A stretch of DNA of 64,000 nt from Motilimonas pumila (GTDB taxonomy: Bacteria > Pseudomonadota > Gammaproteobacteria > Enterobacterales > CBDFNC01). This document shows positions 10,066 through 20,028 of this stretch, piece by piece. The first letter of the stretch is position 1. Every line of letters starts with the position of its first letter. Both the position numbers and the translations under genes were made by a program. The notes under the pieces were generated by a model, which made no database searches, had not been told where the DNA came from, and saw nothing but the letters and a program-made list of their open reading frames with translations. The stretch is from the NCBI RefSeq assembly GCF_003596335.1, contig NZ_QZCH01000005.1, positions 62,001-126,000 of the forward strand. The letters run 5' to 3'.

Positions 10066-10069
<4 letters not shown>
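9281..10069 (+). CDS. parC: ParC, ParA-like ATPase for polar chemotaxis arrays
   Basis: This ParA/Soj-type ATPase positions and segregates chemotaxis arrays at the poles in vibrios and relatives. It starts from TTG with AGGA about 9 bases upstream, giving MIVWTVANQKGGVGKTTT with Walker A at residues 9-17. DTDPHASLTSYL and LLDCPPVLGVMMVNAL are the remaining ATPase motifs. Its location inside the che operon, before parP, separates it from chromosome or plasmid ParA; there is no parB or parS here. 262 residues. The parP start overlaps its end by 4 bases. Confidence 0.9.
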
Positions 10070-10965
<896 letters not shown>

Positions 10966-11085
10966 CCGATAACAAACCTATCAGGATAACAAGGTGTTTG
11001 AAGTAGCGATGAAAAACCGGCTGAATTGCTGGACTACTGCTAACATGATAATAAATAACGGCTCTCAAGAGTTGAGGATAACTAG

Positions 11086-11574
11086 ATGAGTGAACAAAGA
11101 AATGTATCTGAGAATGTGACGGACGACGAAGTTGTACAGTGGGTCACATTTCAATTAGAGCATGAAACCTATGGTATCAACGTTATGCAGGTGCAAGAAG
11201 TATTACGTTATACCGAAATCGCTCCAGTGCCTGGCGCGCCAGCTTATGTGTTAGGGATAATCAACTTACGCGGTAATGTGGTTACCGTTATTGATACCCG
11301 TTCACGGTTTGGTTTGATGCCTTCTGAAGTGAGTGATAACTCACGTATCGTGATCATAGAAGCTGAAAAACAAGTGATAGGCATTTTGGTGGACAGTGTG
11401 GCTGAGGTGGTTTATTTACGTGCGTCGGAAATTGACATCGCACCTAATGTGGGCACCGAAGAAGCGGCCAAATTCATCCAAGGCGTCAGTAATCGCGATG
11501 GCCAGTTGCTTATTCTTGTGGACTTAAATAAATTATTAAGTGACGAAGAATGGGATGAATTAAGTTCACTATAA
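11086..11574 (+). CDS. cheW: CheW, chemotaxis coupling protein
   Basis: CheW couples receptors to CheA. The single CheW domain is complete: WVTFQLEHETYGINVMQVQEVLRY, the RGNVVTVIDTRSRFGL strand pair and a C-terminal VSNRDGQLLILVDLNKLL. The ATG at 11086 is preceded by GAGGATAACTAG. 162 residues, normal for the polar-flagellar CheW. It has its own predicted sigma-28 promoter 110-140 bases upstream. Confidence 0.95.
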   Translation: MSEQRNVSENVTDDEVVQWVTFQLEHETYGINVMQVQEVLRYTEIAPVPGAPAYVLGIINLRGNVVTVIDTRSRFGLMPSEVSDNSRIVIIEAEKQVIGILVDSVAEVVYLRASEIDIAPNVGTEEAAKFIQGVSNRDGQLLILVDLNKLLSDEEWDELSSL

Positions 11575-11577
11575 AAT

Positions 11578-11988
11578 ATGATATTAAATTACCTTGAATC
11601 GGGTGCCACGTGGTTGGCGCTCATTTTGGCTATTGTAGCGATAGTGTTTTGTTTTTTATGGCACAAAAGTCAGCAAAAAAAAATCCAAGCACTTGAGGAA
11701 ATCATCAAAGAGCTAATCCGTTCAAAGGATAATTTAACTAAGCAAGTCAATGAGCTACATGTTGGTTCGGTAGGGTTGGGTAAAAAAGTATTTAGCCTAA
11801 ATAGCACCATTCGTGATTCTTTAGAGCGGCAACAAGAACTCGTAGCTCATGATCCTGATAGTAAACTTTACACTCGTGCAGTAAAGATGGTGGAGTTAGG
11901 CGCGGACTTAGAAGAAGTCATGCGTGAGTGTGATTTACCTCGAGCAGAAGCCGAGCTGCTGCTTAACCTTCATGCCAAAGCTAGATAG
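11578..11988 (+). CDS. DUF2802 membrane protein, FipA-like FlhF partner
   Basis: A short N-terminal segment is followed by one membrane helix (about residues 11-30, ATWLALILAIVAIVFCFLW). A cytoplasmic coiled coil follows (about 33-65), and then a C-terminal DUF2802 domain (VKMVELGADLEEVMRECDLPRAEAELLL). DUF2802 proteins encoded after cheW in polar flagellates have been described as FipA, a partner of FlhF in flagellum placement. That function is transferred by family and position. The gene begins 3 bases after cheW and ends the cluster. Confidence 0.8.
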   Translation: MILNYLESGATWLALILAIVAIVFCFLWHKSQQKKIQALEEIIKELIRSKDNLTKQVNELHVGSVGLGKKVFSLNSTIRDSLERQQELVAHDPDSKLYTRAVKMVELGADLEEVMRECDLPRAEAELLLNLHAKAR

Positions 11989-12002
11989 ACCTGCGACCCG
12001 CT

Positions 12003-12040
12003 GAGGGAAAGACGTAAGTGGCGTCATACCCTCTGTTTTT
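12003..12040 (+). terminator. Rho-independent terminator ending the chemotaxis operon
   Basis: GAGGG (12003-12007) pairs with CCCTC (12029-12033), and GACG (12011-12014) with CGTC (12022-12025), around a 7-base loop. A T-run follows at 12036-12040. It lies just after the DUF2802 gene. Confidence 0.65.
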
Positions 12041-12136
12041 CTGAATGTAAGTTTCGGTAAAACCGCCTGAACACGGCTTATTCCTCATGCTTTTCTATGC
12101 TACTATCTGCCGGATCTTTAATTGAGCCCAAATATT

Positions 12137-12775
12137 ATGCTGGAAGCACGCGCACTTTCATGTGTCAGGGAAGACAGGTTATTATTCAAAGACTTATCTT
12201 TTTCCGTCGATGAAGGGCAAATCTTACAAATTGAAGGCCCCAACGGGGTAGGCAAAACCAGCTTGTTTCGATTGCTTGCCGGTTTGCAACCCGCTTACGC
12301 TGGAGATGTGTTTTGGCACGACCACGCGATCGCGAGTATTCGGGAACAATTTTACCAACAACTGTTATTTCTTGGTCACTATACGGGCGTCAAGCCTGAA
12401 CTCACCGCGTTTGAAAATTTGCGATTTTTCCAAAAAATGCATAACCCTACACAGCAGCAAGACTTATGGGCGGTTTTGGCTCAAGTTGGGCTCGCAGGCT
12501 ATGAAGATTTACTGAGTTCGCAGCTTTCCGCAGGTCAGCAGCGTCGAGTCGCCCTTGCTAGGTTATGGCTTTCTGACGCCAATATTTGGTTGCTTGATGA
12601 ACCATTCACCGCCATCGATAAAAAAGGGGTGAAAGTATTGGAGCAATTGTTCTTAAAGCATGCCGCGCGTGGTGGCAGGGTGATCTTAACGACCCACCAA
12701 GACTTACAACTTGATAATCAAATGTTCAGCACTCTTTCGTTACGTAAACCCGCTCCGGAGCAACAGTATGTTTAA
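12137..12775 (+). CDS. ccmA: CcmA, ATP-binding subunit of the heme-handling ABC transporter
   Basis: CcmA is the ATPase of the CcmABCD complex, which releases holo-CcmE during cytochrome c maturation. Walker A is [10 protein letters not shown], the signature is [14 protein letters not shown] and Walker B is IWLLDEPF. I chose the ATG at 12137 because MLEARALSC matches the usual CcmA N-terminus; a TTG at 12122 would add five residues. About 212 residues. First gene of a nine-gene operon. Its stop overlaps ccmB by 8 bases. Confidence 0.94.
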   Translation: MLEARALSCVREDRLLFKDLSFSVDEGQILQIEGPNGVGKTSLFRLLAGLQPAYAGDVFWHDHAIASIREQFYQQLLFLGHYTGVKPELTAFENLRFFQKMHNPTQQQDLWAVLAQVGLAGYEDLLSSQLSAGQQRRVALARLWLSDANIWLLDEPFTAIDKKGVKVLEQLFLKHAARGGRVILTTHQDLQLDNQMFSTLSLRKPAPEQQYV

Positions 12776-13436
12776 AGCCTGTTGGAGTGTGATTGAAAGA
12801 GAATTACTCAGTGCCTCACGGCGAAAATCAGATATTCTAAACCCCATTTGGTTTTTCTTGATTGTTATTACTTTATTTCCATTAAGTATTGGCCCAAAAG
12901 CCAATACGTTAACCAGTATTGCCCCTGGCGTCATTTGGGTGGCCGCTCTGCTTTCTTGTCTATTATCGCTAGAGCGACTTTTCAAAGATGACTATGTAGA
13001 CGGCTCCCTTGAGCAGCTCATGCTCACGCCGTACCCGCTCACTTTATTGGTCGCCGCGAAAGTGTTGGCTCACTGGTTGTTGACTTGCTTGCCTATTATT
13101 TTATTTAGCCCATTAATGGCGGTGTTCTTTTCTCTCGATTGGCCCACTTTTTGGGCCATCGCGTTGACCTTACTACTGGGTACCCCAACCATTTGTTTAC
13201 TGGGTGCGATAGGCGTAGCTTTGACGGTAGGATTAAGAAAGGGCGGCATCTTATTAAGTTTAATCATGTTGCCTTTGAGCATACCGGTATTGATTATTTC
13301 AACCTTAGCGATTGATGCGGCATCGATGTCGCAGCCAAACATTGCCTACTTAGCCATGCTTGGGGCTATTTTAGTGGCCGCTATTACATTGGCGCCGATG
13401 GCAATAGCGGTATCGCTGCGGATAAGTATGAGTTAA
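12768..13436 (+). CDS. ccmB: CcmB, membrane subunit of the heme-handling ABC transporter
   Basis: CcmB is the integral membrane partner of CcmA. The 222-residue protein has six hydrophobic segments and the conserved start region [28 protein letters not shown]. The ATG at 12768 lies inside the end of ccmA, with GGAG 7 bases upstream, and gives the standard length. In-frame upstream codons would add 19 residues that do not resemble the family. Confidence 0.94.
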   Translation: MFKACWSVIERELLSASRRKSDILNPIWFFLIVITLFPLSIGPKANTLTSIAPGVIWVAALLSCLLSLERLFKDDYVDGSLEQLMLTPYPLTLLVAAKVLAHWLLTCLPIILFSPLMAVFFSLDWPTFWAIALTLLLGTPTICLLGAIGVALTVGLRKGGILLSLIMLPLSIPVLIISTLAIDAASMSQPNIAYLAMLGAILVAAITLAPMAIAVSLRISMS

Positions 13437-13486
13437 TGCCGCAACAATAATAACATTAAGCAATAACTAACAATGAGAGCAAACTA

Positions 13487-14227
13487 ATGTGGAAGTTTTT
13501 ACACCCCTACGCTAAAGCGCAGCGCAGTTATGAGCTAGCCGGTACCTTGTTGCCATGGTTTGCGGTATTGGCCGTTGTGTCTTTTGTGCTTGGCACCGCT
13601 TGGGGCTTGGCATTCGCCCCTGCCGATTATCAGCAAGGCGACAGCTTCCGTATCATTTACATCCATGTTCCTTCTGCAATTATGTCGATGGGCGTGTATA
13701 CCAGCATGGCGATTGCCGCTTTAATTGGCTTGGTGTGGCAAATTCGTTTATCTGATATGGCTGTGGCCGCCATGGCCCCAGTGGGCGCTGTTTTCACGTT
13801 TATTGCCTTATTCACAGGCGCTGCTTGGGGCAAGCCAATGTGGGGGGCATGGTGGGTCTGGGATGCCAGATTAACTTCCGAGTTAATTTTACTGTTTTTA
13901 TATCTAGGGGTTATCGCCTTATATAATGCCTTTTCTGATAAAGCCTTAGCTGGAAAAGCGGCCGGAATACTGACTTTAGTCGGTTGGATAAATGTGCCGA
14001 TTATTCACTTTTCGGTTGAATGGTGGAATACCTTGCACCAAGGCGCCACTATTACCAAGTTTGCTAAGCCTTCGATAGCTGGCCCTATGTTATGGCCTTT
14101 GTTAATCATGCTATTGGCGTTTACTTGTTACTTTGCAGCAGTGATGCTGATTCGATTTAGAAATGAAATTCTGATTCGTGAAAGTCATCGTCCTTGGGTT
14201 AAGCAATTACTGCTTAAGTCGGCGTAA
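13487..14227 (+). CDS. ccmC: CcmC, heme delivery protein
   Basis: CcmC hands heme to CcmE at the periplasmic face of the inner membrane. The tryptophan-rich WWD motif (WGAWWVWDARLTSELILLF) is present near residue 122, with conserved periplasmic histidines flanking it (IYIHVPSA and IHFSVEWWNTLHQG). Six membrane helices are visible. 246 residues, as usual. It is separated from ccmB by 50 bases that carry only a ribosome site region. Confidence 0.95.
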   Translation: MWKFLHPYAKAQRSYELAGTLLPWFAVLAVVSFVLGTAWGLAFAPADYQQGDSFRIIYIHVPSAIMSMGVYTSMAIAALIGLVWQIRLSDMAVAAMAPVGAVFTFIALFTGAAWGKPMWGAWWVWDARLTSELILLFLYLGVIALYNAFSDKALAGKAAGILTLVGWINVPIIHFSVEWWNTLHQGATITKFAKPSIAGPMLWPLLIMLLAFTCYFAAVMLIRFRNEILIRESHRPWVKQLLLKSA

Positions 14228-14264
14228 CTTAGCCATCACCAGAGCATCAAATTGAGGTATTACT

Positions 14265-14471
14265 GTGGAATTTAATAGCATTGCCGATTTTTTAGACATG
14301 GGTGGCTACGCCTTCTATGTGTGGTTATCTTTTGGGGTAAGTTTTTTTGCGTTAATTGCACTGCTTGCAAGTAGCCTTCGTACTCAAAAGAAGATAAAAC
14401 AAACCGTTCAAGCCAGAGCAGCGAGAGATGAGCGTGTCAAAGCTGCCAGCCAGTTGGAGAATACCTTATGA
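14265..14471 (+). CDS. ccmD: CcmD, small membrane protein of the CcmABCD complex
   Basis: CcmD is a small single-pass protein needed to release holo-CcmE from CcmABC. The 68-residue product has the typical [19 protein letters not shown] motif, one membrane helix, then a charged, Arg/Lys-rich cytoplasmic tail. It starts at GTG. Its stop overlaps the ccmE start by 4 bases (ATGA). Confidence 0.92.
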   Translation: MEFNSIADFLDMGGYAFYVWLSFGVSFFALIALLASSLRTQKKIKQTVQARAARDERVKAASQLENTL

Positions 14472-14959
14472 ACCCAAGACGTAAAAAACGCCTTACTATT
14501 ATTCTAAGCCTAGTGATTGGTTTGGGCAGTGCGGTGGGTTTAACGCTGTTTGCGCTATCGCAAAACATTGACTTGTTTTATACCCCGACTGAATTAGTTC
14601 AAGGCAAAGGTAAAGACAAGCGTTTGCCGGAAGTTGGCGACAGATTGCGTATCGGTGGCATGGTAGTGCCGGGGACCGTAAGCCGAGACAGTCAGAGTTT
14701 GCGTGTTAGCTTTGATTTGGTCGATGCTGGCGGACCTATCGTGACCGTGGAATATGATGGTATTTTGCCGGATCTATTTCGTGAAGGGCAGGGCATTGTG
14801 GCTATGGGCACCCTTAAAGACGCCACGACGGTTGTTGCCTCTGAAGTATTGGCTAAACACGACGAAGAATACATGCCGGCAGAAGTGGCTGAATCGTTGA
14901 AAGGCATGAAGCATTTCAAGCCAGAATACACAGATGAACAATTAAAAGGACAGCATTAA
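14468..14959 (+). CDS. ccmE: CcmE, periplasmic heme chaperone
   Basis: CcmE binds heme covalently and carries it to CcmF/CcmH. An N-terminal basic segment and one membrane anchor (about residues 9-30) precede an OB-fold domain. The heme-attachment His is H131 in [10 protein letters not shown], with the conserved Tyr four residues later. 163 residues. It is coupled on both sides: ATGA with ccmD and TAATG with ccmF. Confidence 0.95.
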   Translation: MNPRRKKRLTIILSLVIGLGSAVGLTLFALSQNIDLFYTPTELVQGKGKDKRLPEVGDRLRIGGMVVPGTVSRDSQSLRVSFDLVDAGGPIVTVEYDGILPDLFREGQGIVAMGTLKDATTVVASEVLAKHDEEYMPAEVAESLKGMKHFKPEYTDEQLKGQH

Positions 14960-16920
14960 TGATCCCTGAGTTAGGACAGTTTACCCTCATTATTGCTTTG
15001 GGGTTATCGGTGCTGTTGAGCATTTACCCTCTTTGGGGCGCTCACATTGGTCATAGTGGTATGATGAACAGCGCTAAAACACTGGCGGTGACCCAGTTTT
15101 TATTTGTCGGTTTATCCTTTGCGTGTTTAACCTACGCCTTTATCGTAAATGATTTCACCGTTGCTTACGTGGCCTCTCACTCAAACAGTGAGTTGCCCCT
15201 GCAATATCGCATTTCGGCAGTGTGGGGTTCGCACGAAGGGTCTTTGTTGCTTTGGGTGTTGATTCTTGCGGGGTGGACAGCTGCTGTTGCACTGCTTAGT
15301 AAGCAATTGCCGTTAGAGTCTGTGGCACGTGTATTAGCCGTGATGGGCATGTTGGGCGTGGGTTTTTACCTTTTTATCGTCATTACCTCCAACCCGTTTG
15401 AGCGTACTTTGCCATACTTCCCAGTAGACGGACGTGACTTAAACCCCTTGCTCCAAGACATCGGCTTGATTTTGCATCCGCCGATGCTGTACATGGGCTA
15501 TGTCGGTTTTTCTGTTGCCTTCGCATTCGCGATTGCTTCACTCATGGCTGGCCAGTTAGACTCGGCTTGGGCCCGCTGGTCGAGGCCTTGGACCATGGCT
15601 GCTTGGATCTTCTTAACCATAGGCATTGCTCTTGGCAGCTGGTGGGCGTATTACGAGCTTGGCTGGGGCGGTTGGTGGTTCTGGGACCCGGTTGAAAATG
15701 CTTCTTTTATGCCATGGTTGGCCGGCACGGCATTGATTCACTCTTTAGCGGTGACTGAAAAACGCGGCGTGTTTAAGTCTTGGACCGTGCTGTTGGCACT
15801 ATCGGCTTTTTCATTGAGTTTATTGGGTACCTTCTTAGTGCGTTCAGGGGTATTGGTTTCGGTGCATGCATTTGCCAGCGATCCAGAGCGTGGCTTGTTT
15901 ATTTTAGCCTTTTTAATACTGGTGATTGGCGGCTCTTTGTTGTTGTTTGCCATCAAAGCGTCAGCAGTAAAAAGCAACGGGCGATACCAGCTATTTTCGC
16001 GTGAAACCTTCTTGTTGGGTAACAATATTTTACTGATCGCAGCTTTGATTGTGGTGCTATTAGGTACATTGTTACCGCTCGTTCATAAAGAGATTGGCTT
16101 AGGCAGTATTTCTATCGGTGAACCTTTCTTCAATAAAATGTTTACCTTGTTAATTGTGCCTTTCATGTTGATGCTTGGCGTAGGACCTTTAGTGCGCTGG
16201 AAAAAGCAACATGCGGACGATTTGCTCAAGCCTTTGTTGCTGAGTCTAGTGATCAGCGTGCTGCTTTGCGTAGCCTTCCTCAGCTTGTTTGCGCCTAGCA
16301 TCACATGGTTAGCGATTTTAGGCGTTTTCTTGGGCTGCTGGGTCAGTGTGTCAACGGCACAAGAAACGTGGTTGCGAGCTACCCACAGAAATGCTTTTGT
16401 GGTTGGCATTCGTAAACTCAGTCTCAGTCATTGGGCTATGGCTCTCGGACATTTAGGGTTTGCTATTTGTGTCATAGGTATCACCATGACACAAAACTTT
16501 AGCATCGAAAAAGATGTACGAATGGTGCCCGGTGACAGCATTCAGTTCCAAGATTATGAATTTCAATTCGAAGGTGTTAGCCCGTTGAAAGGGCCGAACT
16601 TTGACGGCCACACCGGTGTGCTTCAGGTCTATAAAGGTGGCCAATACGTCACTGAACTTGCGGCTGAAAAGCGTTTTTATCGGGTGCAACGAAATGTCAT
16701 GACAGAAGCGGCCATCGACGCAGGCATTACGCGAGACTTGTATGCTGCGCTAGGTGAACAGTTGGACGATGGTGCTTGGGCACTGCGCATTTATTACAAG
16801 CCGTTTATTCGTTGGATTTGGGGAGGCGCGCTAATTATGAGTTTAGGCGGATTACTGGCTATGCTTGACAAACGCTATCGCGTTCGTCGCCGACCTGTGC
16901 GCAAGGAGGCTATTGCATGA
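14959..16920 (+). CDS. ccmF: CcmF, cytochrome c heme lyase subunit
   Basis: CcmF, with CcmH and CcmI, attaches heme to apocytochrome c. The large polytopic protein (653 residues, about 14-15 membrane helices) carries the WWD motif WGGWWFWDPVENASFMPWL near residue 236. Conserved histidines lie at LHPPMLYMGY, SVHAFASDP and LVHKEIGLGS. Length and motif order are normal. Its last four bases are the start of the next gene. Confidence 0.96.
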   Translation: MIPELGQFTLIIALGLSVLLSIYPLWGAHIGHSGMMNSAKTLAVTQFLFVGLSFACLTYAFIVNDFTVAYVASHSNSELPLQYRISAVWGSHEGSLLLWVLILAGWTAAVALLSKQLPLESVARVLAVMGMLGVGFYLFIVITSNPFERTLPYFPVDGRDLNPLLQDIGLILHPPMLYMGYVGFSVAFAFAIASLMAGQLDSAWARWSRPWTMAAWIFLTIGIALGSWWAYYELGWGGWWFWDPVENASFMPWLAGTALIHSLAVTEKRGVFKSWTVLLALSAFSLSLLGTFLVRSGVLVSVHAFASDPERGLFILAFLILVIGGSLLLFAIKASAVKSNGRYQLFSRETFLLGNNILLIAALIVVLLGTLLPLVHKEIGLGSISIGEPFFNKMFTLLIVPFMLMLGVGPLVRWKKQHADDLLKPLLLSLVISVLLCVAFLSLFAPSITWLAILGVFLGCWVSVSTAQETWLRATHRNAFVVGIRKLSLSHWAMALGHLGFAICVIGITMTQNFSIEKDVRMVPGDSIQFQDYEFQFEGVSPLKGPNFDGHTGVLQVYKGGQYVTELAAEKRFYRVQRNVMTEAAIDAGITRDLYAALGEQLDDGAWALRIYYKPFIRWIWGGALIMSLGGLLAMLDKRYRVRRRPVRKEAIA

Positions 16921-17453
16921 GTAAAAAGCAACGTTTGTTGATTTTTTTAGTGCCATTAGTCTTGTTTTTAGTGGCATGTATCTTTTTGTTTAAAGGCTTA
17001 TTCTCAGACCCTACCAAGCTTGAGTCTGCGTTGATTGGGCAACCGGTTCCCGCATTCACCTTGCAAGATATTTATCAGCCAGAAAAGCAACATGACGCCA
17101 GTATTTTTAAGGGCAAACCCATGCTGCTTAATGTGTGGGCGACTTGGTGTCCAACTTGCTATGCAGAGCATACTTACCTTAATAAGCTGGCTGCAGAGGG
17201 TATTTTTATCGTTGGCATGAATTACAAAGACGATAGGAAAAAAGCAATTCGCTGGCTCAATGAATTGGGCGACCCTTACCAAATTAGCTTGTTTGATAAG
17301 GACGGCATGCTAGGTTTGGATTTAGGTGTCTATGGCGCACCAGAAACTTATTTAATCGATAGCCAAGGTATCATTCGCTACCGTCATGTTGGCGATGTTA
17401 ACGACCAAGTGTGGAACAACACCTTGCTGCCTCTTTTTAAGGAAATGAAATAA
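16917..17453 (+). CDS. ccmG: CcmG/DsbE, thiol-disulfide oxidoreductase of cytochrome c maturation
   Basis: CcmG is a membrane-tethered thioredoxin-fold protein that helps keep apocytochrome c cysteines reduced. A single N-terminal anchor (about residues 7-24) precedes the thioredoxin domain with active site WCPTC and the conserved cis-proline loop (GAPETYLID). 178 residues. The start overlaps ccmF (ATGA) and the stop overlaps ccmH (TAATG). Confidence 0.95.
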   Translation: MSKKQRLLIFLVPLVLFLVACIFLFKGLFSDPTKLESALIGQPVPAFTLQDIYQPEKQHDASIFKGKPMLLNVWATWCPTCYAEHTYLNKLAAEGIFIVGMNYKDDRKKAIRWLNELGDPYQISLFDKDGMLGLDLGVYGAPETYLIDSQGIIRYRHVGDVNDQVWNNTLLPLFKEMK

Positions 17454-17914
17454 TGGCTAAGTTGTTATTCATTTGTTCATTGCTGATGCCCGGTTGGGCG
17501 ATGGCGGCGATTGATGTGTATGAATTTGACTCTTCAGAACAAGAGCTGTTGTTTCATCAGCTCACAAAAGAGTTGCGTTGCCCTAAGTGTCAAAATCAGA
17601 ATATCTCTGACTCCAACGCTCCTTTAGCGAAAGACTTAAGACAAAAAACGTATGAGTTAGTCAAGCAAGGTAACGATAGAGACCAAGTGGTTGATTACAT
17701 GGCCGCACGCTTTGGTAATTTTGTTCGTTATGACCCGCCTATGACACCTGCCACCGTGTTTCTTTGGCTAGGTCCTGTGTGCTTTATTGCCATTGGGCTA
17801 TTTTTCGTTTTTCGCCACGCCAGTAGGCCGAAAGCCAAAATGCAAGTGAGTGAATTGGCTACCCAAGAACAAGAAAAGTTGAACCGAATTTTGAACAAGG
17901 ATAATACTGAATGA
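17453..17914 (+). CDS. ccmH: CcmH, thiol reductase component of the heme lyase
   Basis: CcmH (CcmH N-terminal family, NrfF-like) reduces apocytochrome c before heme ligation. A signal peptide ends near AMA at residues 16-18. The redox motif LRCPKCQNQNISDSNA is followed by the helical DLRQKTYELV region, and a C-terminal membrane helix (about 100-120) anchors it. 153 residues; the TPR half found fused in E. coli CcmH is here the separate gene ccmI. Confidence 0.94.
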   Translation: MAKLLFICSLLMPGWAMAAIDVYEFDSSEQELLFHQLTKELRCPKCQNQNISDSNAPLAKDLRQKTYELVKQGNDRDQVVDYMAARFGNFVRYDPPMTPATVFLWLGPVCFIAIGLFFVFRHASRPKAKMQVSELATQEQEKLNRILNKDNTE

Positions 17915-19155
17915 TAGTTTTTTGGTCAGCCTGTGCGCTGTTACTGTTTTTGGCGTGCTTGGCATTCATAGTGCCAATTATCCGAGATAAAAAACCGTCA
18001 CAGGTTGACCGTGACGAGCTCAATAAAGTCTTTTACCAAGGCAGAATGCAAGAGATTGAGCAAGACGACGAGCAAGGTATCATCAGTGATAAACAGAGTG
18101 TGATCACTGAGTTACAACGGGGCTTAGTGGATGACGTTACCGAGCAAAGTGCGCCTCAGAGCCGAGTATCGAATGCCAGTACCCTAGTACCAGGGGTGAT
18201 AGTGCTGGTGCTATTGTGCGTAGGATTCTACCTGCAGTTTGGCAGTCATAAACAAGTGAGCCATTGGCAGCAAGTCATGGCTGACTTCCCCGCCTTACAA
18301 CAAAAAATGATCATGGGCCAAGGCGCTGCGCCAACCGAGATTGAAGTCGATAACTTTATGTTAGCTTTGAGAACACAGCTATCAGAAAAGCCGGATGATG
18401 CAACCGGTTGGTTGATGCTTGGCCGTTTAGCGATTGCTGTGCGAGATGGACAACTGGCGTTAGATGCTTTAGCGAAAGCTTACGAGTTAGATGCTACCCG
18501 CTCAGACATTCGTGTGCCTTATGCTCAGGCTTTGCTGCAAAGCGGTGAACCCTTGAACATAAAAACAGCAGAAAACTTATTGGTTGCCACCATAGGTTTA
18601 GAGCCTAACAACCTACAAGCGTGGTCAATTTACGCCTTTATGGCACTGCAAAATGATGACTTTGAGCTTGCCATTGCCCGCTGGCAAAAAATGTTACCGT
18701 TATTGCAAGACGATCCTGAGAGGTTGCAGATGGTGCAAGGCAGTATCACTTATGCCCAGCAACAGCTAGGTGAAAAAGTGGCAGAGCAGGCGCCCCAAAA
18801 GGCGGCTGATATTGGCCATGAGTATACTGTCTCGGTGCAACTTGATCCAAAAGTGATGTTACCAACACAAGGATATGTCTTTATTTTTGCGCAAATGGTC
18901 AATGGGCCTGCGATGCCTCTCGCGGCTAAAAAATTGCCATTGGGGGATATTTTCCCGCTTACGCTGACTTTATCTGACGCTGATGCGATGCAAGCGTCTT
19001 TCAAATTAAGTCAGCAAGCGGAGTTTAAAGTAAAGGCGAGGATCTCAATCGATGAGAATGCTTCCGTGGCTGCGGGAGAGTGGGAAGGTGTTAGTCAGCC
19101 TGTACAATCGGGTGAAACGGATACCATCAAGGTTATCATCGACCAGCAAATGTAA
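17911..19155 (+). CDS. ccmI: CcmI, apocytochrome c chaperone with TPR repeats
   Basis: CcmI presents apocytochrome c to the CcmF/H lyase. Two N-terminal membrane helices (about residues 3-22 and 92-110) flank a cytoplasmic loop containing RDELNKVFYQGRMQEIEQD, the family signature. TPR helices follow (ATGWLMLGRLAIAVRDGQLALDAL, LQAWSIYAFMALQNDDFELAI). The C-terminal beta-rich domain begins near residue 305. 414 residues. It is the last gene of the ccm operon, with ATGA overlap to ccmH. Confidence 0.92.
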   Translation: MIVFWSACALLLFLACLAFIVPIIRDKKPSQVDRDELNKVFYQGRMQEIEQDDEQGIISDKQSVITELQRGLVDDVTEQSAPQSRVSNASTLVPGVIVLVLLCVGFYLQFGSHKQVSHWQQVMADFPALQQKMIMGQGAAPTEIEVDNFMLALRTQLSEKPDDATGWLMLGRLAIAVRDGQLALDALAKAYELDATRSDIRVPYAQALLQSGEPLNIKTAENLLVATIGLEPNNLQAWSIYAFMALQNDDFELAIARWQKMLPLLQDDPERLQMVQGSITYAQQQLGEKVAEQAPQKAADIGHEYTVSVQLDPKVMLPTQGYVFIFAQMVNGPAMPLAAKKLPLGDIFPLTLTLSDADAMQASFKLSQQAEFKVKARISIDENASVAAGEWEGVSQPVQSGETDTIKVIIDQQM

Positions 19156-19221
19156 TTAAGCGAAATGGGGTGGGGTAGCCTAAAATAATACCTTGCCCTG
19201 TTTTATGTAAGGAAGGATCCA

Positions 19222-20019
19222 GTGCAACACGTTGCCGCTTATCGGTTAAGCCCCTATTTTCGCATGATCATTTTATATCTGCTGGTTATGCCACTTTTTA
19301 CCATACAATACGCAATGGCTTCTACGGCAACCGATGAGCCCGAAATGCACACTGGTGTTTACGATCCTGCGGAAGGACTGAACCGCCAATTTTGGCAGTT
19401 TAACCTTCAAGTCGATAAGCATATTGCGAAACCAGCTACTGAGGTTTATGTGGAATATATTCCTCTAGCAGGCCGAGAAGCGCTGAATAACTTTGTGCAA
19501 AACTTTGATGAGCCCTCGAGTGCGGTGAATCATTTGTTGATGTTAGATATTACCGCTTCGATGGACAGTTTGATGCGGTTTATGTTTAACACCACCTTTG
19601 GTGTAGCTGGCTTTTTTGATTTTGCGGGTAATGCCGGTTTGACGAGGAATCGAGCAGAGTTTCAAGATGTCTTAGCCAATGTAGGAGTAGGACACGGGCC
19701 GTATTTAATGATCCCAATCTATGGCCCCGAGACCACCAGGCGTTTGGTGGGAAACGTGGTTGATGCCTTATATTTTCCATACAGTGAATTAACTTACTTT
19801 GAACGGTTTTTGCATTGGGGTGTAGACTCGGTGTACAAGCGAGCAGCGTTGCTGCCGCAAGATGCGTTAATTGAGCAGTCCCTTGACCCTTACATTTTTG
19901 TCAGAGACGCCTATATTCAATATCAAGACTTTCGAATTAATGGCGAGGTATTTATCCATCAGCAGCAAGATGGTTTGTCCGATGATGAACTCGATGCGTT
20001 GTTAGATGAATACGAATAA
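19222..20019 (+). CDS. mlaA: MlaA (VacJ) family phospholipid-retrieval protein, non-lipoprotein form
   Basis: MlaA removes misplaced phospholipids from the outer leaflet of the outer membrane and hands them to MlaC. The VacJ signature YDPAEGLNRQFWQFN is near residue 47, followed by the usual helical ring (FDEPSSAVNHLL, TFGVAGFFDFA, GPYLMIPIYGP). The N-terminal signal ends near IQYAMAS, and the whole protein contains no cysteine. It therefore cannot be lipidated as E. coli MlaA is, and should be cleaved by signal peptidase I. It starts at GTG with a strong AAGGAAGG upstream. 265 residues. Confidence 0.9.
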   Translation: MQHVAAYRLSPYFRMIILYLLVMPLFTIQYAMASTATDEPEMHTGVYDPAEGLNRQFWQFNLQVDKHIAKPATEVYVEYIPLAGREALNNFVQNFDEPSSAVNHLLMLDITASMDSLMRFMFNTTFGVAGFFDFAGNAGLTRNRAEFQDVLANVGVGHGPYLMIPIYGPETTRRLVGNVVDALYFPYSELTYFERFLHWGVDSVYKRAALLPQDALIEQSLDPYIFVRDAYIQYQDFRINGEVFIHQQQDGLSDDELDALLDEYE

Positions 20020-20028
20020 GGCAACCCT

